From assembly GCA_023229785.1 (NCBI GenBank), contig JALNYV010000005.1, positions 1-64,000 on the forward strand: a stretch of DNA of 64,000 nt, written 5' to 3'. The first letter of the stretch is position 1; each line of letters opens with the position of its first letter. The stretch is from Candidatus Dojkabacteria bacterium. Lineage in GTDB: Bacteria; Patescibacteria; Dojkabacteria; SC72. The translations under genes were made by a program, and so were the position numbers. Positions 41,135 to 49,036 of this stretch are shown here, in pieces. Below the pieces are notes generated by a model. The model worked only from the letters and a program-made list of their open reading frames with translations, did no database searches and was not told the DNA's origin.

Positions 41135-41768
41135 ATGAATAACAATGCTATGGTCCACTACCTCAAACAACACAAAATATTAAATGGTGACCTATCTTTA
41201 TACGTAAAATACAAGAAAATATTAAACAACAATCCAGAAATAATACAAAAAATTCTGGATCATACTTTATTTTTAAAATACTCAGCTTGTATCAAGACTA
41301 GACTACATTGTATAATTAATGAAATTACAACTCAACCCACATGTGGGTGTTGTGGTCATATAGTTAAGATGAGACTAGATGGTATCTATAGATTTACATT
41401 CCCTACATACTGTGGTTCTAAATGTTTTTCATCCACAATTGAAGTGAGGGAAAAAAGAAAACAAACCAAATTATCTCAACTTATTGATAATCCACACCTA
41501 CTAGAGGAAATTCAAACAAAGAGAAATCAAACAAATTTGAAAAAATTTGGAACTGAAAATGCAATGCAAAATAAAGATATCCAAAATAAGCAAAAACAGA
41601 CTAAATTAAAAAATCAATTGGATAATCCACACCTACTAGAGGAAATTCAAACAAAGAGAAATCAAACAAATTTGAAAAAATTTGGAACTGAAAATGCAAT
41701 GCAAAATAAAATCTTTAGGTTATAATCTCATTACAATTTGGGAATCTGATTATGAACAAAAAATATAA
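41135..41768 (+). pseudogene. Homing endonuclease remnant: N-terminal module fused out of frame to the C-terminal end
   Basis: The open frame (196 codons, to 41725) has an N-terminal zinc motif (CGCCGHIV...CGSKC) and RNQTNLKKFGTENAMQ units, then stops. In the next frame, IKSLGYNLITIWESDYEQKI runs to a stop at 41768; this is the invariant end of the Vsr-like endonucleases. The nuclease core between these parts has been deleted. A 90-bp stretch is duplicated exactly inside it. The truncated frame may still be expressed, since its promoter and AAGGA site are intact. Confidence 0.8.
41486..41710 (+). repeat. Tandem duplication with two identical 90-bp blocks
   Basis: 41486-41575 and 41621-41710 are identical over 90 bp at a 135-bp offset (45 codons). 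Each encodes a DNPHLLEEIQTK...NLKKFGTENAMQNK unit. The lack of any substitution points to a recent event. Confidence 0.9.
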
Positions 41769-42885
41769 CCTACTTCAACCATTTTGCAAAATGTGTCCAA
41801 CTCCCGTAAAAATGGATTATACACACAAACGATGGAGGTTATATTGTTCTCCAGGTTGTGCTAGGATTGATAAACAATCACAACTTGATCAAGCTAAACA
41901 AACAAATTTGGAAAGGTTTGGTTTTGAAAATGCTTTTCAGAATGTTGATGTCCAGGAAAAGCAGAAGCAAACAAATATTATAAAATATGGTGTGAGTAAT
42001 GTTAGCAAAAATCCTACCACAATATTAAAAATTAAACAAACAAAGTTATTAAATCATGGGAATGAAAATTATAATAATAGAGATAAAGCTATTGAAACTT
42101 GTTTAATGTTGTATGATACTGAACACTATACAAATACAGAGAAAGCTAAACAAACTAATATAGAAAAATATGGAGTTGGATCATTCCCACACAGAGAAGA
42201 CGCACGGTTAACTATGATAGAAAAATATGGTGTAGAATACTCTGGTCAATCAAAAGAATTAATGAATAAGAGAATAGAAACGTGTTTGGAGAAGTATGGA
42301 ACAATCAATCCAAGAAAATCACCAATAGTAAAATTAAAAATTAAACAAACGAATTTAAGAAATCACACAAATGTGCATAATTCTCAACAACACATGATTA
42401 ATATTATTCACCTAATAAACAATCCAACATGGGTTGAGGATCAATATATAACACAGAATGATACATCATCTCAAATTGCTGATAAGCTAGGCACTACTGG
42501 TACTACAGTATTAAGATATATACATAAATACGGTATTAAAATTAAACCACAAAGTAAAACATCTAATGTTTGTACCAGGTGGTTAAATCAATTAGCTGAA
42601 CAAGAGTTTATTACAATAGAACGTGAATTTAGAATACCTAGAACACCATATAGTGCTGATGGATATTGTACTGACACAAACACAATATATGAATTTCATG
42701 GTGATTTTTATCACGGCAATCCCAATAGATATGGTCCAGACTTCTTAAACACTAAATTAAATAAAACAATGGGTGAATTATATCAAGCTACTACAGAACG
42801 AGAAAATAAAATCAGAGCACTTGGTTATAATTTAGTAGTATTGTGGGAATCAGATTTCATTAAACAACAAAGGCACAATTTATGA
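41752..42885 (+). CDS. Homing endonuclease: RYGV repeats, HTH and Vsr-like domain
   Basis: The 377-residue protein has a zinc motif (CKMCPTPVKMDY, YCSPGC) and five to six KQTNLERFGFENAFQ-type units. An HTH (SSQIADKLGTTGTTVLRYI) precedes the Vsr-like domain (DGYC, TIYEFHGDFYHGNP, LWESDF). It begins inside the tail of the preceding remnant. Its stop overlaps the start of the GH16 gene (ATGA), which ties the hydrolase's translation to a mobile gene. Confidence 0.85.
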   Translation: MNKKYNLLQPFCKMCPTPVKMDYTHKRWRLYCSPGCARIDKQSQLDQAKQTNLERFGFENAFQNVDVQEKQKQTNIIKYGVSNVSKNPTTILKIKQTKLLNHGNENYNNRDKAIETCLMLYDTEHYTNTEKAKQTNIEKYGVGSFPHREDARLTMIEKYGVEYSGQSKELMNKRIETCLEKYGTINPRKSPIVKLKIKQTNLRNHTNVHNSQQHMINIIHLINNPTWVEDQYITQNDTSSQIADKLGTTGTTVLRYIHKYGIKIKPQSKTSNVCTRWLNQLAEQEFITIEREFRIPRTPYSADGYCTDTNTIYEFHGDFYHGNPNRYGPDFLNTKLNKTMGELYQATTERENKIRALGYNLVVLWESDFIKQQRHNL

Positions 42886-43604
42886 AAATAGTATTTGAAG
42901 ATAACTTTGATTATGTTGGCAAGCCAGATCCAACCAAGTGGGGTTATGAGATTGGTAACAATAATGGTTTTGGGAATAATGAATCCCAATATTATACTGA
43001 CAGATTAGATAACGCGATTGTTGAAGATGGTAAACTAAAAATTATTGCTCACAAAGAGGAATACGAAGGATTTCATTATACTTCAGCAAGATTATTAACA
43101 TATTCTAAATTTTCGTTAAAATACGGAAGAATTGATGTAAGAGCTAAATTGCCCAAGGGATTAGGAAGTTGGCCTGCGATTTGGATGTTATCTGATGGTA
43201 GAAGGGAAGGAGTTAGGTGGCCTCTGTGTGGTGAGATAGACATCATGGAACACGTAGGTCATAATCAAGATATGGTTCACATAAGTTTGCACAGCGAGAC
43301 TTATAATCATATGCATAATACACAACACACTCATTTTGAAACAGTTGAAAACGTTAGTGATATGTTTCATATATATTCATGCGATTGGACGGAGGAGAGC
43401 ATAGCATTCTTGTATGACAATAAAGAAGTAGCAAGATTCTACAAATATGGTGAAGGGCTTGACAGCACCGAAAATGGTTGGCCTTTTGATCAAAAGTTTT
43501 ATCTAATATTAAACATAGCTTGTGGTGGAAACTGGGGTAAAACCATTGATGATTCAGCTCTACCCTATATTATGGAAATTGATTATGTAAGAATGAGTCA
43601 ATAA
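42882..43604 (+). CDS. Glycoside hydrolase family 16 (beta-glucanase/laminarinase-like)
   Basis: The 240-residue protein is one complete GH16 catalytic domain. GEIDIMEHVG carries the catalytic set (Glu118 nucleophile, Asp120, Glu123 acid/base) in the EIDxxE form with the extra methionine typical of beta-1,3-glucanases. SWPAIWML precedes it, and FYLILNIACGGNWG and MEIDYVRM end the domain. No signal peptide or carbohydrate-binding module is visible. It may be a virion depolymerase acting on a host capsule or beta-glucan, or a cytoplasmic enzyme. It overlaps the upstream endonuclease by 4 nt. GH16 enzymes are unusual in phages. Confidence 0.88.
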   Translation: MKIVFEDNFDYVGKPDPTKWGYEIGNNNGFGNNESQYYTDRLDNAIVEDGKLKIIAHKEEYEGFHYTSARLLTYSKFSLKYGRIDVRAKLPKGLGSWPAIWMLSDGRREGVRWPLCGEIDIMEHVGHNQDMVHISLHSETYNHMHNTQHTHFETVENVSDMFHIYSCDWTEESIAFLYDNKEVARFYKYGEGLDSTENGWPFDQKFYLILNIACGGNWGKTIDDSALPYIMEIDYVRMSQ

Positions 43605-43613
43605 TCTTTAGGA

Positions 43614-43661
43614 GAATGGAAGATTCTCATTTGTAGCTGAGATTGTATGGAATGATCCAGC
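43614..43661 (-). pseudogene. Remnant of a second gp15 3' end
   Basis: On the - strand, just past the stop of the 43662-44936 gene and in its frame, the sequence reads GSFHTISATNENLPFS then stop. The gp15-like gene 1.3 kb away ends GSTYVLSATDENLPFE. Ten of 16 residues match without a gap, and the DNA of the last ~30 bp is nearly identical. It looks like a left-over gene 15 end from a recombination or insertion event. Confidence 0.6.
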
Positions 43662-44936
43662 TCATTCAACATACCCAGAAGAGTCCACATCCCTAGGGTG
43701 CCTTGTGGGTGGTGTTTTTTTGTGGGGATGGTTTAGTTGTTCCTTAGCAGCCAATTGAACGTCTTTAGAAGGGTTTTTAATATATCTTAGTGAATACCCA
43801 TCCTGATTTACAGCAGCTAATTGCACTGCTTTACTAGGAGTTATATTCAGTTTATATATATCATCTATGACACTACCATCAAGAGAAACAGCAGCTAACT
43901 GAACAGTCTCTGATGGATTAGTCATATATCCTATGAAGATTGGAGCTTGCGCTACTGTTGCAAGTTGGGTTTCTTCAAACTGATGTTTAATATGTATTAT
44001 AGCTGCTGGATTATTACGTACAGCTTCTATCTGAGTAGATTTCGTTGGATTTTTAATATGCCTGATTGCGTTTCCATCACCTCTAACTGCTGCAATCTGT
44101 AATGTTTCCTTTGGATTTTTAATATATTGTATAGTATTAGGATCTTTTATTATAGAATCCCACATTAAACGGTCTTGATCATTTCCCAACAGTACTTTAT
44201 AGTCATCTCCTTTGTCCTTATATAGTTTTCTATTGGGTTCAAAGACGCCTTCCATTTCTCCCTGATTATTAATCTCATCAACCCACTCCACAACTGAGTC
44301 CACAAAACCATCTACGTTAGCACCATATACATTATTACACACACCAAGTATGACATTCTTTGGATTGGTCACGTCAACAAATGGTTTAATTAATATTCTT
44401 CCCACTGGATGCTGGATATTTTTATCAGCTTTGGTTATTAGATAAGCTATTAATGTTCCTTCTTTCACATCCATGGGCACATATCTCTTGTTCTTTCCTT
44501 TATTTAAATTCATACAGCTTGTCCACCCTCTATCTGTGGACATCCCACCAATATCATATGGGTGTCTACTAATAACCACATAATAGTCTGATGTTGTTGA
44601 GCCAGCCCTAGCTTTATCGTTAGTAAATAATTTCAATAAATCAGGTCTTTTAGCTAATAACTTTCCAATTCTAATAGTTTGTTTGGTTGTTTGTTTTTTT
44701 GCTAATCCGTTTTTATAATTGGATATTGTGTATCCAAGTTCGGTTAGATAATTAGATATCCTAGGGTCTGCTTCTGCGTCAGATAATGATGCAGTTAGAG
44801 GCAAGAATATTCGATAGGCCTTGCGGTCGTGGGGATATTTCTTAAATATTTCTTCATATCTTTTCTTATCCCAGTTCTTAACCAATGGGCGATATTGGGA
44901 TATTTTTAGGGCTTCTTGTAGGTCTTTTAATAACAT
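43662..44936 (-). CDS. Two-part protein: 'STDRGWTSCM' domain plus DUF4116-like repeats
   Basis: The 424-residue protein opens with a leader-like MLLKDLQEALK (LQE could be a prohead-protease site). The N-terminal ~260 residues contain VVISRHPYDIGGMSTDRGWTSCMNL, a conserved stretch I associate with large T4-like phage proteins of unknown role. Residues ~265-410 hold about six repeat units (IKNPKETLQIAAV, NPSETVQLAAV, TPSKAVQLAAV). The family tail FANNTLLMKKW is absent. It follows gp15 with GAGG before its ATG and is probably co-transcribed. Confidence 0.7.
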   Translation of the reverse strand: MLLKDLQEALKISQYRPLVKNWDKKRYEEIFKKYPHDRKAYRIFLPLTASLSDAEADPRISNYLTELGYTISNYKNGLAKKQTTKQTIRIGKLLAKRPDLLKLFTNDKARAGSTTSDYYVVISRHPYDIGGMSTDRGWTSCMNLNKGKNKRYVPMDVKEGTLIAYLITKADKNIQHPVGRILIKPFVDVTNPKNVILGVCNNVYGANVDGFVDSVVEWVDEINNQGEMEGVFEPNRKLYKDKGDDYKVLLGNDQDRLMWDSIIKDPNTIQYIKNPKETLQIAAVRGDGNAIRHIKNPTKSTQIEAVRNNPAAIIHIKHQFEETQLATVAQAPIFIGYMTNPSETVQLAAVSLDGSVIDDIYKLNITPSKAVQLAAVNQDGYSLRYIKNPSKDVQLAAKEQLNHPHKKTPPTRHPRDVDSSGYVE

Positions 44937-44946
44937 TTATATATCC

Positions 44947-45720
44947 TCATTCGAATGGTAGATTCTCATCTGTAGCAGAAAGAACATAAGTGGAACCCTG
45001 TGCATCTAATTCTGCAATTATTTCATAATTATCAGCTGCTGTGAATGCTGTATTAACAGCTCCCACTCTTAAGAAGATTTTTTCAACAATATCGTGTCTA
45101 ACATCAGCTGGAACTTGCATCTCTATAGGCATAGTAAACGTAAGTTTACTTTGAATTATTCTTCTATCTGTACCGATGGGATAATTAGTATCCAACTGAA
45201 CATCCTTCAACTCAACCTTCGTTAAACGTGTATTATCATAGGGACTATCACTAGTTTGAATGTTGATTGAAGGGTCAAACACAGGCAGTATCTGTTCTAA
45301 TATTTGAAAGTGTTGATTTGTGTTGCTTGTGTAAATATTAAGATCCATAGTGAGATCGTAAGGGACGGGCATGCGGCTATGTACAACTTTTATATCGTTG
45401 GGAACTAGCCCACCTACAGGAACATAAGCAGTTCTATGTTCAACTCCCACACCTCTTGCTCTATTCATAGCAGGGGTTAAGCCAGACATATAGGCACTCA
45501 TGGTAGGTAGCTTAATTGGTTTATTTTGTGTATTATCAGCTATGATAGAAGCTACAACCCTATCTGGATGACTGTAGTGGATCTCTGCGGTAATTAATTT
45601 TTCATCTTCTCCATTTCTTTTTCCAATTTGAACTTGCATCCCTTGAAATATGGACATGAACTGGTTTACATAGCGGGTCAGTTGTGAATCGTAGAAGTAA
45701 CCATCTTGTCTAATTGCCAT
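44947..45720 (-). CDS. 15: Tail sheath stabiliser/terminator (T4 gp15-like)
   Basis: The 257-residue protein resembles T4 gp15 (272 residues): GYFYDSQLTRYVNQFMSIFQGMQVQIGKR at the start and PVPYDLTMDLNIYTSNTNQHFQILEQILPVFDP in the centre match the T4 pattern (GYFYxxxxRRY, YELSIFTRxxxxxFQIVEQILPYF). It caps the tail tube and sheath at the head-proximal end. A CATAAATA late box lies at 45753-45760. Part of its 3' end appears duplicated at 43614-43661. Confidence 0.85.
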   Translation of the reverse strand: MAIRQDGYFYDSQLTRYVNQFMSIFQGMQVQIGKRNGEDEKLITAEIHYSHPDRVVASIIADNTQNKPIKLPTMSAYMSGLTPAMNRARGVGVEHRTAYVPVGGLVPNDIKVVHSRMPVPYDLTMDLNIYTSNTNQHFQILEQILPVFDPSINIQTSDSPYDNTRLTKVELKDVQLDTNYPIGTDRRIIQSKLTFTMPIEMQVPADVRHDIVEKIFLRVGAVNTAFTAADNYEIIAELDAQGSTYVLSATDENLPFE

Positions 45721-45738
45721 TATACATTTCCCTAATTG

Positions 45739-45767
45739 TTGTCTTATTGACTTATTTATGCTATAAT
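45739..45767 (+). promoter_or_regulatory. Early promoter for homing endonuclease
   Basis: TTGTCT (45739-45744), 17 bp, TATAAT (45762-45767), 27 bp before the GTG at 45795. The late box for gene 15 (CATAAATA, - strand, 45753-45760) lies in its spacer, so early + and late - promoters interlock. Confidence 0.55.
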
Positions 45768-45794
45768 ATTTCTATTTAGTTTTTAGGATAGTGT

Positions 45795-47066
45795 GTGATT
45801 AAATTAACTCCCAAACAACAAGAATATTTTATAATTAATGGTGATAAAACATACCCAATCCTATGTAAAATATGTCCCAATCCAGTCAAATGGAATGCAT
45901 CTACAGGGCAATATAGAATATATTGCTGTCCTGAGTGTAAGTTTAAGGATAAATCTTGTCAAACAATAAAACAAAAAGAGACTAATTTAAGAAAGTTTGG
46001 TGTTGAATTTCCCATGCAATCTAAGAAAATACAAGATAAAACTAAGCAAACTAATTTGGAGCGATTTGGTGTTGAACATCCATTACAATCTGATATTATT
46101 AAGGAAAATAGAAGGCAAACAAATATAAAAAAATTTGGTGGGGCAAGCCCAAACTATTCAAAAGAGGTTCAGGACAAAACTAAACAAACTTGTTTAGATA
46201 AACATGGTTTTGATCACCCTTGGAAAGTTCCACAAATACGAAAAAATATAAAACAAACCTTCTTGACAATATATGGCATGGAAACCATAGGCCAAGTACC
46301 TGAGCTTAGAGAGAAAATAAAAGAAACTTGCTTAGTAAGGCATGGTGCACTCAGTCCTCTGGGGTCTGTATGTATTAAAGAGAAAATAAAACAATGTTGG
46401 ATGGATACCAGAGGGGTTGAAAACCCCAGCCAGCTTGAAGAAGTAAAAGAAAAGAAAAGACAAACTTGTTTCAAAAATCATGGTGTTGAATACCCATCTC
46501 AGAGTCTAGAAATACAGGAAAACCTTAAACAAGTTCAACTTGGAAAATATGGAGTAGAATTCTATAACCAACAACACATAAAAGAGCAATTGCCCAACTT
46601 GTTGGATCACGATTGGTTATTTGATCAATATATAACTCAAGGAAAAACAACAGTATCCTTGGCTGATGAATTAGGCACAAGCAGTACTACTATAGGCAAC
46701 TATTTAAAAAAAGTAGAAATTCAAATGAAACCTTCTACTTACTCATACAAGAGCATACTTTGGCTTGAACAAATAATGAAACGTGATAATATTTATATTC
46801 AACATGCTTTAAATGGTGGGGAATATAGGTTTCCTGAAATGAGAAGGTGTGAGGCTGATGGATTTTGTAAGGCTACTAATACCATATATGAGTTTCACGG
46901 TGATTGTTGGCATGGGAACCTCAAGAGATACGAACCAGAATATCCATGCCATCCTTTCAATAAAAAAACAGCTAGTGAATTATATCAAGCTACTATAGAG
47001 AGAGAAAATAAAATCAAAGCTTTAGGTTATAATTTAGTAGTTATGTGGGAATCTGATTTTATCTAA
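45795..47066 (+). CDS. Homing endonuclease: RYGV repeats, HTH and Vsr-like domain
   Basis: The 423-residue protein starts at a GTG 9 nt after AGGA. It has a zinc motif (CKICPNPVKWN, YCCPEC) and eight to nine units such as KQTNLERFGVEHPLQ. An HTH (TTVSLADELGTSSTTIGNYL) precedes the Vsr-like domain (EADGFC, TIYEFHGDCWHGN, MWESDF). It reads against the late genes and overlaps the 3' end of the discoidin-like structural gene by 8 nt. It separates gene 15 from that gene. Confidence 0.85.
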   Translation: MIKLTPKQQEYFIINGDKTYPILCKICPNPVKWNASTGQYRIYCCPECKFKDKSCQTIKQKETNLRKFGVEFPMQSKKIQDKTKQTNLERFGVEHPLQSDIIKENRRQTNIKKFGGASPNYSKEVQDKTKQTCLDKHGFDHPWKVPQIRKNIKQTFLTIYGMETIGQVPELREKIKETCLVRHGALSPLGSVCIKEKIKQCWMDTRGVENPSQLEEVKEKKRQTCFKNHGVEYPSQSLEIQENLKQVQLGKYGVEFYNQQHIKEQLPNLLDHDWLFDQYITQGKTTVSLADELGTSSTTIGNYLKKVEIQMKPSTYSYKSILWLEQIMKRDNIYIQHALNGGEYRFPEMRRCEADGFCKATNTIYEFHGDCWHGNLKRYEPEYPCHPFNKKTASELYQATIERENKIKALGYNLVVMWESDFI

Positions 47067-48600
47067 TATCTCTTGCTGGTGTTTTAGTAGGACTTGTAGT
47101 ATATTCTTCCAATATATGTTTTTGTTGGTTGAATTCCTGTCTTCTATCTGTCTCTAAATAGACCCACCGTTGCTTGACTCCTGAATATCTATACAATCTC
47201 GCAGGAACTTCTTTAGATAATCCTTCATAAGTCAACCTATGATACTCTTTATCAACTGGATTCTCTGGGAAAGCTGGGCCTTCAGTATAGGGGCTTTGAT
47301 TTTGAGGAATAGCATCCTCCACATATAATCCTGTCCTATTAAACCCAAGCTTCCTTATTTGTGGTACACCTGCTAAAGCTGCTGCATCTAACACATCCTG
47401 TTCAAACTCCCTTATCACGTTAGATCCTTCAGACCCACGTTCTGGTACATCCAACAATGATTTTGCTTTAATGGCTTGATCAACATTAGAAAAATCCTGC
47501 CACAGTTTAGTACCATCTTCAAATAATCCAGAGCTATCTACTTTAGAAGCTAAATCACCAAAAATATCTTGCGTCTCTTGTGATGCTAGTGCAGGTAGTG
47601 CTGTTACTAATAACAAAAGAGGCATCCACCCAGGAGTATAACTCCCTGGATCCCAAGTCACGTCAGAAATTTCTAGATATCGTTTAACAGGCAACATTTC
47701 AGAGGAAAACTGTGTTTCACTGGGCAATTCTATTATATCTCCAATTACCAATGGTCTTCCTAACAATGCCACACAAGCATTGAAATTTACTTTGATGTTG
47801 TATGATGCTTGCACTTCAATACCAAACCGCTGCAGATCTGTATTTGCTTGGACCATGTCATAATATCCCCTGAGGAGGATAGCTTGTTGGTTATAATCCC
47901 TGTCGCGATTTTCCATTAAGATCTTATCTTGAATGTTTGATATATCAGTAGCGGCAAATTCATGCATCTCTAAAGCTTGCACTCCCCAACTATCACACTC
48001 TTGACCATTAAAAAATATTGGTCTTAATCTCCAATATCTACTGGGGGCAGATTGTTTGAATGAGATTGTGTTTAAACTATCGTTATCTGGTAAATTAACT
48101 ATAGCTACTCCCCTCCACAACACATTATCATCTGATCTTTCAACTCTAACCTTAGTAACCCTAGACTTAGCGTTGACACTTTGTTTTATCTTAATAGTGG
48201 TGATCTCATAACGAATAGATGTCTCATTCCCATACCTACGTCTATTGTTGGGAAGTTTAACTATTCCAAAATCATAACCAACGTATCCAAAATTAATTAC
48301 TTGGGGGCCTGATTGTCTGGAATACCAAGTATGATTTAATTTATTAAAGGCATTTATAGCTGGATAACCAGGAGCATCACCACCTGATATAGCATCACCA
48401 TTTCCTGTAATATCGAATAATTTTGTTTGTTCGTGAATTCCCATAAGCATATGAACATTTATATGAGCACCAGCTATGTTCAATGTCTCTTGCAAGTAAG
48501 CATCTGCGAGATCATTGGTTTTGGTTTGTGTCACCAAATCCCAAGGCTTACAACCTGCAAAGTTTGATGATAGTTTACACGATGTTCTAGGATTTGTCAT
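47059..48600 (-). CDS. Virion structural protein with discoidin-like region
   Basis: The 513-residue protein is not matched to a T4 gene. Residues ~85-215 (NHTWYSRQSGPQVINFGYVGYDFG, YEITTIKIKQSVNAKSRVTKVRVERSDD-type text, SAPSRYWRLRPIFFNG) have the pattern of F5/8-type (discoidin) beta-sandwich domains that bind ligands or sugars. A helical middle and a proline-rich C-terminus follow. Its place between gp15-like and fibre-like genes suggests a neck, baseplate or decoration protein. Confidence 0.65.
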   Translation of the reverse strand: MTNPRTSCKLSSNFAGCKPWDLVTQTKTNDLADAYLQETLNIAGAHINVHMLMGIHEQTKLFDITGNGDAISGGDAPGYPAINAFNKLNHTWYSRQSGPQVINFGYVGYDFGIVKLPNNRRRYGNETSIRYEITTIKIKQSVNAKSRVTKVRVERSDDNVLWRGVAIVNLPDNDSLNTISFKQSAPSRYWRLRPIFFNGQECDSWGVQALEMHEFAATDISNIQDKILMENRDRDYNQQAILLRGYYDMVQANTDLQRFGIEVQASYNIKVNFNACVALLGRPLVIGDIIELPSETQFSSEMLPVKRYLEISDVTWDPGSYTPGWMPLLLLVTALPALASQETQDIFGDLASKVDSSGLFEDGTKLWQDFSNVDQAIKAKSLLDVPERGSEGSNVIREFEQDVLDAAALAGVPQIRKLGFNRTGLYVEDAIPQNQSPYTEGPAFPENPVDKEYHRLTYEGLSKEVPARLYRYSGVKQRWVYLETDRRQEFNQQKHILEEYTTSPTKTPARDIR

Positions 48601-48618
48601 TGTTTAGTCCTGGTAATA

Positions 48619-48975
48619 TTATTGAAAGTCAGAATCATCTCTTTCTCTATTTTGGTTGGCTTTAATCTGTTCTTCTTTTTCCATTTTAGTGAGGCTGGTG
48701 TAATATTTTGGAAATTCTTTTAGATGATCCTTTGCAATTAATTCAGCAACCAATTCATTGTCTGTATGCTCTTTTTCTATTTTAATACCCATTGTTAGTT
48801 GTTTAGTATTAAAATCAGAATTTGGAGCATAATCATGTTTACCAACATATTTTAGAATAGTTTTAATATCTTCTTTTTTCATCTTGTCTAATGTTGATAT
48901 TTCAACTCCTAATTTCTTAGCTAGGGTCTCTAACTTAGTTGTTTCAACTAAAAATTGTTTGAATGTTTGGTGCAT
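48619..48975 (-). CDS. DUF5661-like small protein with leader-like N-terminus
   Basis: The 118-residue protein starts MHQTFKQFLVETTKLE; LVE fits a prohead-protease cleavage site, as in T4 internal proteins. The C-terminal half MGIKIEKEHTDNELVAELIAKDHLKEFPKYYTSL matches the DUF5661 pattern (GxxxExEHT...AxxIAxDHLxExPxYY). Its GAGGG ribosome-binding site lies in a hairpin whose first arm overlaps a late promoter (48982-49016). Likely late-expressed and possibly packaged. Confidence 0.68.
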   Translation of the reverse strand: MHQTFKQFLVETTKLETLAKKLGVEISTLDKMKKEDIKTILKYVGKHDYAPNSDFNTKQLTMGIKIEKEHTDNELVAELIAKDHLKEFPKYYTSLTKMEKEEQIKANQNRERDDSDFQ

Positions 48976-48981
48976 AAGAAG

Positions 48982-49016
48982 ATACCCTCAGAGATTGCTC
49001 TATGAGGGTATTTATG
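48982..49016 (-). promoter_or_regulatory. Late promoter embedded in RBS-sequestering hairpin
   Basis: On the - strand CATAAATA (49009-49016) overlaps the first arm of a 9-bp hairpin (49003-49011 with 48982-48990); the second arm contains the GAGGG site of the 48975 gene. Late RNA would start past most of the first arm and be translatable. T4 uses this logic for genes such as e and soc. Confidence 0.6.
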
Positions 49017-49036
49017 AAGTTTAAATTTTATTAGTA

